DNA of 64,000 nt from Gammaproteobacteria bacterium HGW-Gammaproteobacteria-13 (GCA_002840155.1 PGZH01000011.1:186001-250000); one strand, 5' to 3'; shown: positions 50,185-60,543, numbered from the stretch's first letter. Translations and numbers: made by a program. Notes: generated by a model from the letters alone, not told the origin.

Positions 50185-52389
50185 CTAAAGCGCTTGCAGC
50201 TTGGCGTAGCTGAGCATCAGCCACTTGCTGCCTTCGCTCTCGAAATTCACCTGCACCCGCGCCTGGGCGCCGGAGCCTTCGAAGTTGAGGATGGTGCCTT
50301 CACCGAACAGCGAATGCTGTACGCGCTGGCCGAGGCTGAAGCCGGTATCCGGTACGGCGCTGCCGGCGAACAGGCTGTCGCCGCTCATGCTATTGCCGCC
50401 CATATTGCGGCTGACCGCGCCGAACGGCCGGCTGACGCTATTGGACAGGCGCACTTCCTGAATCAGCTGCGGCGGAATCTCGCGGACAAAGCGCGACACC
50501 TTGTTGTAGGTCTCGTTGCCATACAAACGACGGGTTTCGGCGTAGGTGATCACCAGTTTGCTCATGGCGCGGGTGATGCCGACGTAGGCCAGGCGGCGTT
50601 CCTCTTCCAGGCGGCCGGGCTCTTCCAGGCTCATCTTGTGCGGGAACAGGCCTTCTTCCATGCCCACCAGAAACACCTGCGGGAACTCCAGGCCTTTGGC
50701 GCTGTGCAGGGTCATCAGCTGCACGCTGTCCTCGTTTTCCGCCGCCTGGGTATCGCCGGCTTCCAGCGAGGCGTGTGTGAGGAAGGCCTGCAGCGGGGTC
50801 AGCTCGTCGTCTTCGTTGTTGTCGAAGGTGCGTGCGGCGCTGACCAGTTCTTCCAAGTTCTCGATACGTGCCTGGGCTTTTTCGCCTTTCTCGGCCTGGT
50901 GATAGGCAATCAGGCCGCTCTGTTCGATGACGGTCTGGGTCATCAGGTGCAGCGGCATGCTCAGCACTTTGGCCGCGAGGTTTTCGATCAGCTCGATAAA
51001 CCCGGCCAGGGCGCTCGACGCCCGCCCCGGCAGGGCCTTGGCGGCGACCATCAGGCGAATGGCTTCCCACATCGACACATCGTGGGCGCGGGCATACTCG
51101 CGGATGGTTTCGACGCTCTTCTCGCCGATGCCGCGCGCCGGCACGTTGATGATGCGCTCCAGTGCGGCGTCGTTGCCCCGGCCGTCGAGCAGGCGCAGGT
51201 AGGCCATGGCGTTCTTGATCTCGGCGCGTTCAAAGAAGCGCTGACCGCCGTAGATGCGGTAAGGAATTTTCTCGCGTAGCAGGGCTTCTTCGAGCACCCG
51301 CGACTGGGCGTTGGAACGGTAGAGAATTGCGATTTCACTGCGTTTGAGGCCGTCCTTGCGCAGGGCGTCCTCGATCGACTCGACCACATAGCGCGCTTCG
51401 TCGTGCTCGTTGAACGCCGAATACAGGTTGATCGGCTCGCCGTCACCGTCTTCGGTCCACAGTTCCTTGCCCAGGCGTCCCTGGTTGTTGGCGATCAGCG
51501 CGTTGGCGGCCTTGAGGATGCCGGCGGTGGAGCGGTAGTTCTGCTCCAGGCGGATCACTTCGGCATCGCTAAAGTCGTCGGAGAACTGCTGGATGTTCTC
51601 GATCTTCGCACCGCGCCAGCCGTAGATCGACTGGTCGTCATCGCCGACTACCATCAGGCTGTCGCCGCCCTTGGCCAGCAGGCGTAGCCAGGCGTACTGC
51701 ACGGCGTTGGTGTCCTGGAATTCGTCGACCAGAATATGCCGGAAGCGCCGCTGGTAATGCTCCAGCAGGCCCGGTTTGTCCCGCCACAAATCGAGGGCGC
51801 GCAGCAGCAGCTCGGAGAAGTCGATGACTCCGGCGCGGGCGCAGGCGGCTTCGTAGGCTTCATAGATCTTCAACATGGTGGCGAGGAACAGGTCGCCGCC
51901 GGGCTGGATATTCTTCGGCCGCAGGCCTTCATCCTTCTGCCCGTTGATAAACCACTGCGCCTGTTTCGGCGGCCAGCGCTGTTCATCCAGGCCGAGGTCG
52001 CGGATCACCCGTTTGACGATGCGCTGCTGGTCGTCGGAGTCGAGAATCTGGAAGTTCTCGGCCAGGCCGGCTTCCTGCCAGTGCGCGCGCAACAGGCGGT
52101 GGGCCAGGCCGTGGAAGGTGCCTACCCACATGCCGGCCGGGCTCTGCCCGAGCATCTGCTCGATGCGGTGGCGCATTTCGGCAGCAGCCTTGTTGGTGAA
52201 GGTCACCGACAGAATGCTGTGCGGCGAGGCATTCTCGATCTGGATCAACCAGGCGATGCGGTGCACCAGCACGCGGGTTTTTCCGGAGCCAGCACCAGCC
52301 AGCACCAGTTGGCGGCCCACGCGCGCGGCGACGGCCTGGCGCTGGGCATCGTTAAGAGAGGCAATCAGGAGTTCGGGGTCATTTTGCAT
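50185..52389 (-). CDS. uvrD: DNA helicase II UvrD
   Basis: 734 aa, full length for UvrD. SF1A motifs: LAGAGSGKTRVLVHR (I), VDEFQDTN (II), VGDDDQSIYGWRGA (III), RLEQNYRST (IV), LMTLHSAKGLEFPQVF (V) and VGITRAMSKLVIT (VI). A Tudor-like C-terminal segment is present (LGQRVQHSLFGEGTILN). It unwinds DNA 3'-5' in mismatch and nucleotide excision repair. The start is the only ATG near the conserved N terminus. Confidence 0.96.
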   Translation of the reverse strand: MQNDPELLIASLNDAQRQAVAARVGRQLVLAGAGSGKTRVLVHRIAWLIQIENASPHSILSVTFTNKAAAEMRHRIEQMLGQSPAGMWVGTFHGLAHRLLRAHWQEAGLAENFQILDSDDQQRIVKRVIRDLGLDEQRWPPKQAQWFINGQKDEGLRPKNIQPGGDLFLATMLKIYEAYEAACARAGVIDFSELLLRALDLWRDKPGLLEHYQRRFRHILVDEFQDTNAVQYAWLRLLAKGGDSLMVVGDDDQSIYGWRGAKIENIQQFSDDFSDAEVIRLEQNYRSTAGILKAANALIANNQGRLGKELWTEDGDGEPINLYSAFNEHDEARYVVESIEDALRKDGLKRSEIAILYRSNAQSRVLEEALLREKIPYRIYGGQRFFERAEIKNAMAYLRLLDGRGNDAALERIINVPARGIGEKSVETIREYARAHDVSMWEAIRLMVAAKALPGRASSALAGFIELIENLAAKVLSMPLHLMTQTVIEQSGLIAYHQAEKGEKAQARIENLEELVSAARTFDNNEDDELTPLQAFLTHASLEAGDTQAAENEDSVQLMTLHSAKGLEFPQVFLVGMEEGLFPHKMSLEEPGRLEEERRLAYVGITRAMSKLVITYAETRRLYGNETYNKVSRFVREIPPQLIQEVRLSNSVSRPFGAVSRNMGGNSMSGDSLFAGSAVPDTGFSLGQRVQHSLFGEGTILNFEGSGAQARVQVNFESEGSKWLMLSYAKLQAL

Positions 52390-52609
52390 CGCGGCATTCT
52401 AGGGGGCTGCGCCAGGCAGGGCAAACCGGCTCGGTACCGGCTTTTACTGGACGACTGGCCAGTCACGCGAGCAGCCCCGGTCAGCGCTGGCTGTGCTGAT
52501 CGAAAGTTGGGCCGCGTAAGTGAGAATTAGTGCACATCTGGCTTGGGCGATGCGTCTAGCTCGCGTATGCTGCGCCGACGTTTAGGCAACCACTATAAGA
52601 AAATCGCCT

Positions 52610-55489
52610 ATGACTTCGACTGCATTTGCCCAGGCAAATGGCCTCAAGCCGACTTCCGGGCGGAAAGTGGCTCAGCTGTTTGCTACCGATATCGCCGCCG
52701 AGCGCACCCGCATGCTCTATCAGGGTTCGCAGGTGCCGACCCTGTTTATGCTCCTCAGCGGTGTGGTCTGCGCCTTCCTGCTATGGGGGGCACTGCCATC
52801 GGAGCTGTTGGTCAGCTGGTCGATCTGGCTGGTAATCCTCGCCGTGCTGCGCCTGGTACAGGTGCGCGCCTTCAATAAAGCCTTGCCCAGTCGCCAGGCC
52901 GAAGCGCATTGGCAGCACCTGTTCCTGCTCGGTGCCGGAGCGTCCGGATTGACCCTGGCGTTTGCCGCCATCGCCCTGGTGCCGGCCCAAGTCTTCTACC
53001 TGCAGGCCGTGGTGTATGGCCTGATCGCTGCGGCGATCCTCTCGGCCAGCGTGGCTTACGCCATCAGCTTTACTGCGTTCCTGACCTTCGCCTTGCCCTG
53101 CCTGCTGCCCTCGGTGGGCTACCTGCTGCTCAGCGATAACCCGCTGCAACAAGGCTGGGGCCTGCTCGGCAGTATTTTGCTGCTGGCTCTGCTGGTGGTG
53201 GCCTGGCAGGTCAATCGCCTGGTGCAGCGCAGCTTGCTGCAGCGCTTTCAGAACCAGGCGCTGATCAGCAATCTGGAGTACGCCAAGCAGCAGGCCGAGG
53301 GTTTGAACAGCGAGCTGGCCCACGAAGTGGAGCAGCGCCGCCGCGCCGAGCGCGAATTGCGCCAGGCCCATGGCGAGCTGGAAATGCGCGTGGCCGAGCG
53401 CACCCTGGAGCTGGACGAAACCACCTACGCCCTGAGCAAGAGCCGCGCGCGCCTGACCCTGGCCATCGATGCCAGCGAGCTGGGCCTGTGGGACTGGGAT
53501 CTGCAGAGCGACGAGGTGCATCACTCGCGGCTCAAGGAAATCTTCGGCCTGGAGCCGCACGAAGTACAGGTCATGCTGCGCGACCTCAAACCGCGCCTGC
53601 ACCCGGATGATCTGCCCGCGTTGCGGCGCGCGCTGGTCGAACATATGAAAGGGCGCAGCGACGACTACCAGGTCGAATACCGCATCAAGCACGCCCAGGG
53701 CCATTGGGTGTGGATCGAGGACCGTGGCCGCGCGGTGGAGCGCGCCGCCGATGGCCGCGTCTTGCGCATGCTCGGCACGCGCCGCGACGTCAGTGCGCGC
53801 AAAGTGCAGGAACAGCAGCAGCAACTGGCCGCCACGGTGTTTGAGGCGGCCAGCGAAGGCATCGTGATTCTCGATCCGGATTACCGCCTGCTCTCGGTCA
53901 ACCAGGCTTTCAGCGATGTCACTGGCTATCGCCAGGACGAAGTGGTCGGCAAGAGCGTGATCAGCCTGATCAGCAGCGGTGACAGCCGGCGGCAGTACCA
54001 GCTGATTCGCCTGGAGCTGGAAAAGACCGGCTCCTGGCGTGGTGAGCTGATCGAGACGCGCAAGAATGGCGAGCTGTATCCGCAGTGGCTGCAGCTAAAT
54101 GTGGTGCGCGACTCTGCAGGCAACGTCAGTCATATCGTGGGCTTCTTCGCTGATCTGTCGTCGCGCCGCGAAGCCGAAGAACGCCTGCGCTACCTCTCGC
54201 ACTATGACGAGTTGACCGGCCTGGCCAACCGCAGCTTGTTCAAGGAGCGCCTGCATGAAGCCAGCCAGCGCGCCCGGCAGAGCAACCGCAGTATCGCTTT
54301 GCTGCACGTCGACCTGGACCGTTTCAAGCTGCTCAACGACAGCCTCGGTCATGAAGTTGCCGACCAGCTGCTGCGGCAGGTCAGCCGCCGTCTGACTCAA
54401 GCGGTGCCTGAGGCCGACACCCTGGCGCGTTTGTCCGGTGACGAGTTCGCCATCCTGCTCGACTCCTACGGCAGCCTCTCCAGCCTGGCGCGCCTAGCCA
54501 GTCGTCTACTGTGCAAACTGCGCGTGCCAATGACCGTGGGCGGGCATGAGCTGGTGGTCAGCGCCTCCCTGGGCATCAGCCTGCTGCCGGACAACGCGCG
54601 GGAGATTTCCGCGCTGGTCAGCCAGGCCAATATGGCCATGCAACATGCCAAGCATCTGGGCGGCAACACCTTCCAGTTCTTTACCGACAACCTGCAGGCC
54701 TGCACCCTGGAGCGTCTGCAACTGGAGAACCAGCTGCGCAAGGGCATCAACGAAGGCCAGCTGGAAGTGTTCTACCAACCCAAGCTGTGCCTGGCCAGCG
54801 ACAGCCTGAATGCCGCCGAGGCGCTGGTGCGCTGGCGGCATCCGGAACTGGGCCTGGTGCCACCGAGCGACTTTATCGGCCTGGCCGAAGAAACCGGGTT
54901 GATCGGTGCCATCGGCGAGTTCGTCCTGCGTCAGGCCTGCTTGCAGGCCCGCGCCTGGCAGCTGCAAGGGCTCGCGCAGATTCGCGTGTCGGTCAATCTC
55001 TCGGTGCACCAGTTGCGCCAGGGCAACCTGCTCAGCCTGGTGCGTCAGGTGCTCGATGAAACCGGTCTGGCGCCGCAGCTGCTGGAGTTGGAGCTGACCG
55101 AAAGTCAGCTGCTGGATAACGTCGAAAGCGTGATTAGCACCTTCCAGCAACTGCGCGAGCTGGGTATCAAGCTGGCGATCGACGACTTCGGCACCGGTTA
55201 CTCCTCGCTCAGCTACCTCAAGCGCTTCCCGGTGGATTACGTGAAGATCGATCAGACCTTTATCCGTGACCTCACCCCAGGCGGCGAAGACGCCGCCATC
55301 ACCCGCGCGATCATCGCCATGGCCCACAGCCTGGAACTCAAGGTGGTCGCCGAAGGCGTGGAAACCCAGGCGCAGATGGATTTTCTCAAGAGCCAGCGCT
55401 GCGACGAGATCCAGGGCTACCTGATTAGCAAACCAGTGCCGGCCGAGCAGTTTGCCCAGCTGCTGCGCGAGCAGGTCGGCAAGTTCTGA
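52610..55489 (+). CDS. MASE-PAS-PAS-GGDEF-EAL c-di-GMP protein
   Basis: 959 aa. Five to six membrane segments in ~40-205, a coiled coil ~215-270, two PAS/PAC modules ~275-400 and ~405-530, GGDEF ~545-695 and EAL ~705-955. The cyclase signature is SGDEF rather than GGDEF and there is no RxxD, so cyclase activity is uncertain. EAL is intact ([24 protein letters not shown]), predicting c-di-GMP phosphodiesterase activity. It is divergent from uvrD. A perfect 14-bp stem hairpin follows. Confidence 0.92.
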   Translation: MTSTAFAQANGLKPTSGRKVAQLFATDIAAERTRMLYQGSQVPTLFMLLSGVVCAFLLWGALPSELLVSWSIWLVILAVLRLVQVRAFNKALPSRQAEAHWQHLFLLGAGASGLTLAFAAIALVPAQVFYLQAVVYGLIAAAILSASVAYAISFTAFLTFALPCLLPSVGYLLLSDNPLQQGWGLLGSILLLALLVVAWQVNRLVQRSLLQRFQNQALISNLEYAKQQAEGLNSELAHEVEQRRRAERELRQAHGELEMRVAERTLELDETTYALSKSRARLTLAIDASELGLWDWDLQSDEVHHSRLKEIFGLEPHEVQVMLRDLKPRLHPDDLPALRRALVEHMKGRSDDYQVEYRIKHAQGHWVWIEDRGRAVERAADGRVLRMLGTRRDVSARKVQEQQQQLAATVFEAASEGIVILDPDYRLLSVNQAFSDVTGYRQDEVVGKSVISLISSGDSRRQYQLIRLELEKTGSWRGELIETRKNGELYPQWLQLNVVRDSAGNVSHIVGFFADLSSRREAEERLRYLSHYDELTGLANRSLFKERLHEASQRARQSNRSIALLHVDLDRFKLLNDSLGHEVADQLLRQVSRRLTQAVPEADTLARLSGDEFAILLDSYGSLSSLARLASRLLCKLRVPMTVGGHELVVSASLGISLLPDNAREISALVSQANMAMQHAKHLGGNTFQFFTDNLQACTLERLQLENQLRKGINEGQLEVFYQPKLCLASDSLNAAEALVRWRHPELGLVPPSDFIGLAEETGLIGAIGEFVLRQACLQARAWQLQGLAQIRVSVNLSVHQLRQGNLLSLVRQVLDETGLAPQLLELELTESQLLDNVESVISTFQQLRELGIKLAIDDFGTGYSSLSYLKRFPVDYVKIDQTFIRDLTPGGEDAAITRAIIAMAHSLELKVVAEGVETQAQMDFLKSQRCDEIQGYLISKPVPAEQFAQLLREQVGKF

Positions 55490-55491
55490 TT

Positions 55492-55525
55492 GCCAGGCCG
55501 GCGGCTTGTCTGCCGCCGGCCTGGC
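55492..55525 (+). terminator. Hairpin after the GGDEF-EAL gene
   Basis: Perfect 14-bp GC-rich stem (55492-55505 with 55512-55525) and a 6-nt loop, starting three bases after the stop. No T tract follows. Confidence 0.6.
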
Positions 55526-55563
55526 CGCTACTGTCGCGCTTTCGCTGATTAGCAGGATGCTCC

Positions 55564-56832
55564 ATGCAGCCCACTTCTTCCGCCGCCGCTGCTCGCCCAG
55601 CTAATGCCGCCCTGATCCTGCTGGCCTCGCTGTATTGCGCCCAGGGCTTGCCCTCGGGGCTGCTGGCGCATTCGTTGCCGGTGTTATTGCGTCAGCACGG
55701 CGTCGATCTGGCGCTGATCGGCCTGCTCAAATTGTTGGCCTTGCCCTGGCTGCTCAAGGTGCTCTGGGCACCGTGGGTGGATCGGTTGGCTTCGCCGCGG
55801 CTGGGCCATCATCGTGGCTGGATTCTGCCGTTGCAGCTCGGCGTTATTGCGGTGATTGCGACCCTGGCGCTGATGAATCCCGCGCGGCTGTTCGACAGCC
55901 ACTTCATCTTGCTGATCGGCCTGTTGCTGCTGGTCAACCTGGCTGCCTCGACTCAGGACATTGCCACCGATGGTCTGGCCGTACGCCTGCTGCCAGAGCG
56001 CTGGCGCGGGCTGGGCAATAGCCTGCAGGTGGGCGGTTACAAGGTCGGCATGCTGGTCAGCGGCAGTGGTCTGCTGCTGGCGATGGATGCGCTGGGCTGG
56101 AACCTGAGTGTGGCGCTGGTGGCGGTGCTGCTGGTGCTGATGACTGTGCCGATCTGGCGCTTTAACGAGCGGCGCGAGTTGCCGTTTCAGCCGGCGCAGG
56201 CGGAACCGGCCGGGCCGGGACTATTGCTGCGGCATTACCGTGGCCTGTTGCTGCAGCCCGGCATGCTGTTCTGGCTGGCGGTGCTGCTGAGCTTCAAGCT
56301 GGGCGATGCGCTGGGTTCGCCGATGATCAAACCGATGCTGGTGGATCAGGGCTGGAGCAATGCCGAACTGGGCCAGCTGACCCTGATCAGCAGCCTGGCC
56401 GGTATTGCCGGGGCGTTGCTTGGCGGCCTGCTGTATGCGCGCATTGGCGCTTTGCGCGCGCTGCTGCTGTTCGGTCTGTTGCAGGCTTGCGGCATCGCTG
56501 CCATGGCAGTACTGGTAAATGCCGGCGGCAGCATCGGCCTGGTCTATCTGGTGGCGTTGTTCGAGCAGACCGCCGATGGCATGTCCACCGTGGCGCTGTT
56601 CGCGGTGATGATGCGCCAGTGCCGGCCCGAGCATGAGGGCGCGGACTTTACCCTGCAGGCCAGCGTGCAACTGCTGTTGGCCGGGCTGGTGGGCGCCACC
56701 AGCGGCTGGTTGGCCGAGCAGCTGGGCTTTGCCAATCTGTTTATCAGCGCCGGTGTATTGGGGCTGCTGGCGCTGCCCATCGTGCTGCTGTACTTCTGGC
56801 GTAGCGCACGGCCGGCGGCCAGCGCGGCATAA
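55564..56832 (+). CDS. MFS transporter, AmpG-like
   Basis: 422 aa, twelve membrane segments. AmpG-type features: YCAQGLPSGLLAHSLPVLLR, LKVLWAPWVDRLASPRLGHHRGWILPLQ and DIATDGLAVRLLPERWRGLGNSLQVGGYK. This group moves muropeptides or siderophore-type solutes by proton symport. AmpG proper is longer, so this is a paralog with unsure substrate. It stands alone. Confidence 0.87.
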   Translation: MQPTSSAAAARPANAALILLASLYCAQGLPSGLLAHSLPVLLRQHGVDLALIGLLKLLALPWLLKVLWAPWVDRLASPRLGHHRGWILPLQLGVIAVIATLALMNPARLFDSHFILLIGLLLLVNLAASTQDIATDGLAVRLLPERWRGLGNSLQVGGYKVGMLVSGSGLLLAMDALGWNLSVALVAVLLVLMTVPIWRFNERRELPFQPAQAEPAGPGLLLRHYRGLLLQPGMLFWLAVLLSFKLGDALGSPMIKPMLVDQGWSNAELGQLTLISSLAGIAGALLGGLLYARIGALRALLLFGLLQACGIAAMAVLVNAGGSIGLVYLVALFEQTADGMSTVALFAVMMRQCRPEHEGADFTLQASVQLLLAGLVGATSGWLAEQLGFANLFISAGVLGLLALPIVLLYFWRSARPAASAA

Positions 56833-56980
56833 GTCGCCTGCTTTTCATTAGGTGTTTCCTCTATTCCCACCTGCGCCGGGCGCTAGTTGCCCGGTAGCCG
56901 CGTAACCGGATCAAAGATGGCTGCCTTTGTGCTGCGCGCGAGCAATCCTGCGGGCCTGTCCGGATTGAATCGAGGTGTGT

Positions 56981-57655
56981 ATGCGCAAACCCGCGAGCCT
57001 GAGTGTCGGCCTGCGCCTGCTGTTGGCGTCCCAGGCCATGGCCCCATTAAGCGTCAAGCTGGGGCTGGTGCAGCAACTGGGAGCCGAGAAGGCCGCGCTG
57101 TTGGCGCCGCATATGCCGCCGGGGCAGTTGCGTGAGCTGATCATGGTCATGCCCATCGAGTTTGCCGCGGCGGTAACCACCCACCTCGACCCGCGCTTGA
57201 TCCTCGATACTTACCTGAGCCTGCCGGACAGCCTGCACCTAGAGGTGGCGCGCCAGCTCTGCGCCGATGGCGCCTTTGCCACGGCGGCGCTGTATGCCGA
57301 GTGCCTGTCGGCCAAGCAGATCAAGGTGCTGATTTACGGCATCAACGATGTCGACAATGTGCTGCAGATTGCCCGGCATATCGTCGATATGCCGCTGATC
57401 AGCGAGAGTTTGCGCAGTTTCTCCACCGGCTACCTGTGCAAACTCACCGAAGCTGCGGTGCTGGATCGCAATCTGCCGGTGGCCGCTCAAGTGCTGGGTG
57501 GCTTGTCACTGGCGCGGCAGGCGGATGTCTGCGCCGGACTGCAACCTGTAACCCTGCGCAAACTGTTGCCGCTGCTATTGCTGATCAGCGGTGATGGCTT
57601 GCGCAAGCAGTTGCCGGAAGCCGTGCTACAGGTGTTTGAGCAGCAATTGGCCTAG
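56981..57655 (+). CDS. Conserved soluble protein, unknown
   Basis: 224 aa from the ATG at 56981 (GAGGTG upstream). Largely alpha-helical and Leu/Ala-rich with repeated short helices resembling HEAT-like or MgtE-N-like packing (LLAPHMPPGQLRELIMVMP, LPDSLHLEVARQLCADGAFATAALYAECLSAKQI). No TM or catalytic motif. Function unknown. Confidence 0.7.
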   Translation: MRKPASLSVGLRLLLASQAMAPLSVKLGLVQQLGAEKAALLAPHMPPGQLRELIMVMPIEFAAAVTTHLDPRLILDTYLSLPDSLHLEVARQLCADGAFATAALYAECLSAKQIKVLIYGINDVDNVLQIARHIVDMPLISESLRSFSTGYLCKLTEAAVLDRNLPVAAQVLGGLSLARQADVCAGLQPVTLRKLLPLLLLISGDGLRKQLPEAVLQVFEQQLA

Positions 57656-57733
57656 GTGTGCTAGCTGATGGGAGTCGGGATTATTGATCCCGGCACACAA
57701 AAGCTACATCCAGGAGCGGCACGTCGATGATGG

Positions 57734-57838
57734 TCACTGATCCCAGGTTTGATCCTTGAGCGACAGGTACTGATAGCCCAGCCGCATCAGATGGAGGATG
57801 ACCGGGATTTTGACTCGGGTGTCTTCATTAAACTTCAT
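57734..57838 (-). pseudogene. Truncated 5' end of type I restriction hsdR
   Basis: 34 codons from an ATG: MKFNEDTRVKIP, ILHLMRLGYQYLSLKD, ending WDQ then TGA. This matches the conserved N terminus of HsdR subunits (normally ~1000 aa). It begins 17 bases after the fic stop on the same strand, the gene order found in hsd loci that carry fic. Beyond the stop no further hsdR homology is seen, so the rest has been deleted. Confidence 0.7.
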
Positions 57839-57854
57839 GCTAAGCCCCTTGTTT

Positions 57855-58901
57855 TTACGCCGTGCGACGCCACTTCGCGCTACGGCCTTTACCGGTCGAT
57901 TCGATCAACCCCTCTGATTTCATTGCCCGCAGTACCAGCCGCACCATGTCCCGGCTCACGCCTGGGCAGGCCTCCTCGATCTCCGAAATCGAAAACGGCA
58001 GGGTTCGCCCCAGGGCTTCCGCGCGCACCCGGTCGCCTTTGCTACCTCGACCGCGCTCAATGGTGCCGACACGTTCCTCGAACTCGCGGTAGGCCCGCAG
58101 CAGAGCTCCCCAGAAGTAGTCGAGCCAGGGTTTGACGTTGTGTTGCCCTTGATGCCAGCCCTGTGAGCTGGCTTCCAGCGTCTCGTAATAGCCTTCCTTG
58201 GTTTCCTCGAAGATGCGCTCCAGGCTGATGTAGCGGCCCACGGCGTAGTCGAAGTGGTAGAGCAGCAATAGGGTCAGCAAGCGAGACATGCGGCCGTTGC
58301 CGTCCGGGAAGGGGTGAATACATAGGAAGTCGAGCATCGCCAGCGGCACCAGCACCAGTGGGTCGGCCAAGTGTTGGTCCAATGCGGTGGCGTAGTAGCG
58401 GGTCATATCGGCCATCGCCATTGGCGTCAAATGAGCGGCGACCGGTTGGAAGCGCAGCCGTGACGTGCCGTCCAGATGGCGTTCGATGATGTCATTGTTG
58501 GTGGCTTTCCAGCGTCCGCCGGTCTGCGGCATGTAGCGATACAGCATGGTGTGCAATTGCAGCACCACGCCATCGTTGAAGTTCATGTGCGCAGCCGATT
58601 CATGGATCAGCGCCAGGGCATCGCGATAGCCTGCAATCTCCTGTTCGGAGCGACTCTTCGGTGCTGCATTACGGATGACCAGAGACTTCAGCCGGGAGGG
58701 TGCGACGACTACACCTTCCAATCGGTTGGATGACTCGGTGGATTCAACTACCGCGATCTGGCACAGGCCCTTGAGGGTTTCGGGAGACTGAGCGGCGTAG
58801 AGCTGTTGCTTGCCCTGATGTTCGCCCAATGCGCGCAGTGTGGCGGCCTGAGTGCCATCGAAGCGAAGCGCGGCAAGGTACTCGGGAGTAAGCGAATGCA
58901 T
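57855..58901 (-). CDS. Fic family protein (AMP transferase)
   Basis: 348 aa. The Fic core motif is complete: HPFPDGNGRMSR (HxFx(D/E)GNGRxxR). An N-terminal inhibitory motif SNRLEG (S/TxxxE(G/N)) precedes it, making this the class with an N-terminal autoinhibitory helix. The C-terminal winged-helix-like region is ISEIEEACPGVSRDMVRLVLRAMKSEGLIE. Fic proteins transfer AMP to hydroxyls of target proteins. Followed by an hsdR stub, it appears to be a survivor of a type I restriction locus. Confidence 0.9.
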   Translation of the reverse strand: MHSLTPEYLAALRFDGTQAATLRALGEHQGKQQLYAAQSPETLKGLCQIAVVESTESSNRLEGVVVAPSRLKSLVIRNAAPKSRSEQEIAGYRDALALIHESAAHMNFNDGVVLQLHTMLYRYMPQTGGRWKATNNDIIERHLDGTSRLRFQPVAAHLTPMAMADMTRYYATALDQHLADPLVLVPLAMLDFLCIHPFPDGNGRMSRLLTLLLLYHFDYAVGRYISLERIFEETKEGYYETLEASSQGWHQGQHNVKPWLDYFWGALLRAYREFEERVGTIERGRGSKGDRVRAEALGRTLPFSISEIEEACPGVSRDMVRLVLRAMKSEGLIESTGKGRSAKWRRTA

Positions 58902-59041
58902 GGAAATGTAAGCTCAAGCTGCCTAAATGGGGCAATCATAGACTTTAAATGGGGTATTGTATTTGAAAATACCTCATTAAAGCCGTTTGGTTACCCTATT
59001 CCGGTTTGCTAGTTGTATAGCTCATTAGGTTCTTGGCGCCG

Positions 59042-60484
59042 CTACTCCATCCACTGCCGTTCATGGCGTTCGAGCAGGTTACTGGCCTGCTCCGGGCCAT
59101 CGCTGCCGGCCGGGTAGGGGCGTGGGCTCTGGTAGTGCTGGTGCCAGCCCTTGATGATCGGGTCGACCCAGTTCCAGGCCGCTTCGACTTCGTCGCGGCG
59201 CATAAACAGTGTCGAGTCGCCTTCGATCACGTCGAGCAGCAGGCGCTCGTAGGCATCCCAGCGGCGCTGTTTGTGAAAGGCATCGGCCAGGTTGAGGTCG
59301 AGCTCCACCGGCTGCAGGTGCATGCCCTTGCCGGGGCTCTTGCCCATCAACTGCAGGCTGATGCGCTCTTCCGGCTGCAGGCGTATCAGCAGGCGGTTGG
59401 CTTCGCCGCCGCCGAACAGCTGGTGCGGCACCGGCTTGAACTGGATGAGGATTTCCGAGGTCTTGTGCCCCAGGCGTTTGCCGGTGCGCAAATAGAACGG
59501 CACGCCGGCCCAGCGCCAGTTGTCGATTTCGGCCTGCACGGCGACAAAGGTTTCGGTGTCGCTGTCGTTGTCGACGTTCTTCTCGAAGTAGTAGGCCGGC
59601 ACTTCCTGGCCGCCGATCTTGCCGGCGGTGTACTGGCCGCGCACGGTCTTGTCCTGCACGTCGAGGCCGGTGATGGGTTTCAGCGCTTCGAGGATTTTCA
59701 CCTTCTCGTTGCGCACCGCTTCGGCGTCGAAACGCACCGGCGCTTCCATGGCCACCAGGCAGAGCAGTTGCAGCAGGTGGTTCTGGATCATGTCGCGCAT
59801 GGCGCCGGCTTTTTCGTAGTAGGCACCCCGGTTTTCCACGCCGAGGGTTTCGCACACGCTGATCTGCACGTGGTCGATATGCCCGGCGCACCAGATCGGC
59901 TCGAACAGCGCGTTAGCAAAGCGCAGCGCCATCAGGTTCTGCACCGTCTCCTTGCCGAGGTAATGGTCGATGCGGAACACCCGCGACTCATCGAACACCG
60001 CGCCGATGGCGGCGTTGATCGCCTGCGCCGACTGCAGCGAATGGCCGATGGGTTTTTCCAGCACGATGCGCGCCTTCGGCCCGGCCAGACTGGCAACCTT
60101 CAGGTGTGAGGCGATGTCTTCGAACAGATCCGGCGCGGTGGCCAGGTAGTAGATGCGCACGCGCTCATGGTCTTCGCCCAGGCGCTTGCCCAGGCGGCCA
60201 AAGTCGGCGCTCTGGCTGGCGTCCATGGCGAAGTAATCAAGGCGCGCGGCGAAGCTGGCCCAGGTGTCGTTGTCGAAGTCGTTACGCGCCACTTGAGCGC
60301 GGCAATGGCGTTCGGCTAGGGCCTGAAAGGCTGTGCGGCTATGGGCACTGCGGGCCAGGGCGAGGATGCGTGTGTCGCCATGCAGGCGGCCGGCGCGATG
60401 CAGGTGGTAGAGCGCTGGCAGCAGTTTATGCAGGGCCAGGTCGCCGGTGCCGCCAAACACCAGCATGTCGCAGGGAATGCTCAA
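59042..60484 (-). CDS. zwf: Glucose-6-phosphate 1-dehydrogenase
   Basis: 480 aa from TTG at 60484 (GGAG upstream); an ATG at 60529 would place the HexR box inside the coding region. NADP-binding FGGTGDLALHKLLPALY, catalytic RIDHYLGKETVQNLMALRFAN and substrate site EKPIGHSL are intact. It oxidises glucose-6-P to 6-phosphogluconolactone, feeding the Entner-Doudoroff pathway. Divergent from hexR across a HexR-type box. Pgl and eda, which usually follow zwf in pseudomonads, are not here; fic lies downstream instead. Confidence 0.93.
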   Translation of the reverse strand: MSIPCDMLVFGGTGDLALHKLLPALYHLHRAGRLHGDTRILALARSAHSRTAFQALAERHCRAQVARNDFDNDTWASFAARLDYFAMDASQSADFGRLGKRLGEDHERVRIYYLATAPDLFEDIASHLKVASLAGPKARIVLEKPIGHSLQSAQAINAAIGAVFDESRVFRIDHYLGKETVQNLMALRFANALFEPIWCAGHIDHVQISVCETLGVENRGAYYEKAGAMRDMIQNHLLQLLCLVAMEAPVRFDAEAVRNEKVKILEALKPITGLDVQDKTVRGQYTAGKIGGQEVPAYYFEKNVDNDSDTETFVAVQAEIDNWRWAGVPFYLRTGKRLGHKTSEILIQFKPVPHQLFGGGEANRLLIRLQPEERISLQLMGKSPGKGMHLQPVELDLNLADAFHKQRRWDAYERLLLDVIEGDSTLFMRRDEVEAAWNWVDPIIKGWHQHYQSPRPYPAGSDGPEQASNLLERHERQWME

Positions 60485-60528
60485 GGTGGGAACTCCGACT
60501 CGGTTTAACCGTGCGAGGGCGGCGGCCA

Positions 60529-60543
60529 TGTAGTATAACTACA
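60529..60543. promoter_or_regulatory. HexR operator
   Basis: Palindrome TGTAGTATAACTACA, close to the gammaproteobacterial HexR motif (TGTAnTnnAnTACA). It sits upstream of zwf (TTG start at 60484) and ~100 bases before hexR. HexR repression is relieved by 2-keto-3-deoxy-6-phosphogluconate in characterised pseudomonads. Confidence 0.7.

Noticed and set aside
57749-58135. 128-codon plus-strand ORF over the hsdR stub and fic
   Set aside because: Antisense to the recognisable Fic C terminus and HsdR N terminus; no domain of its own.
59033-60109. 358-codon plus-strand ORF antisense to zwf
   Set aside because: A shadow of a well-conserved enzyme gene.
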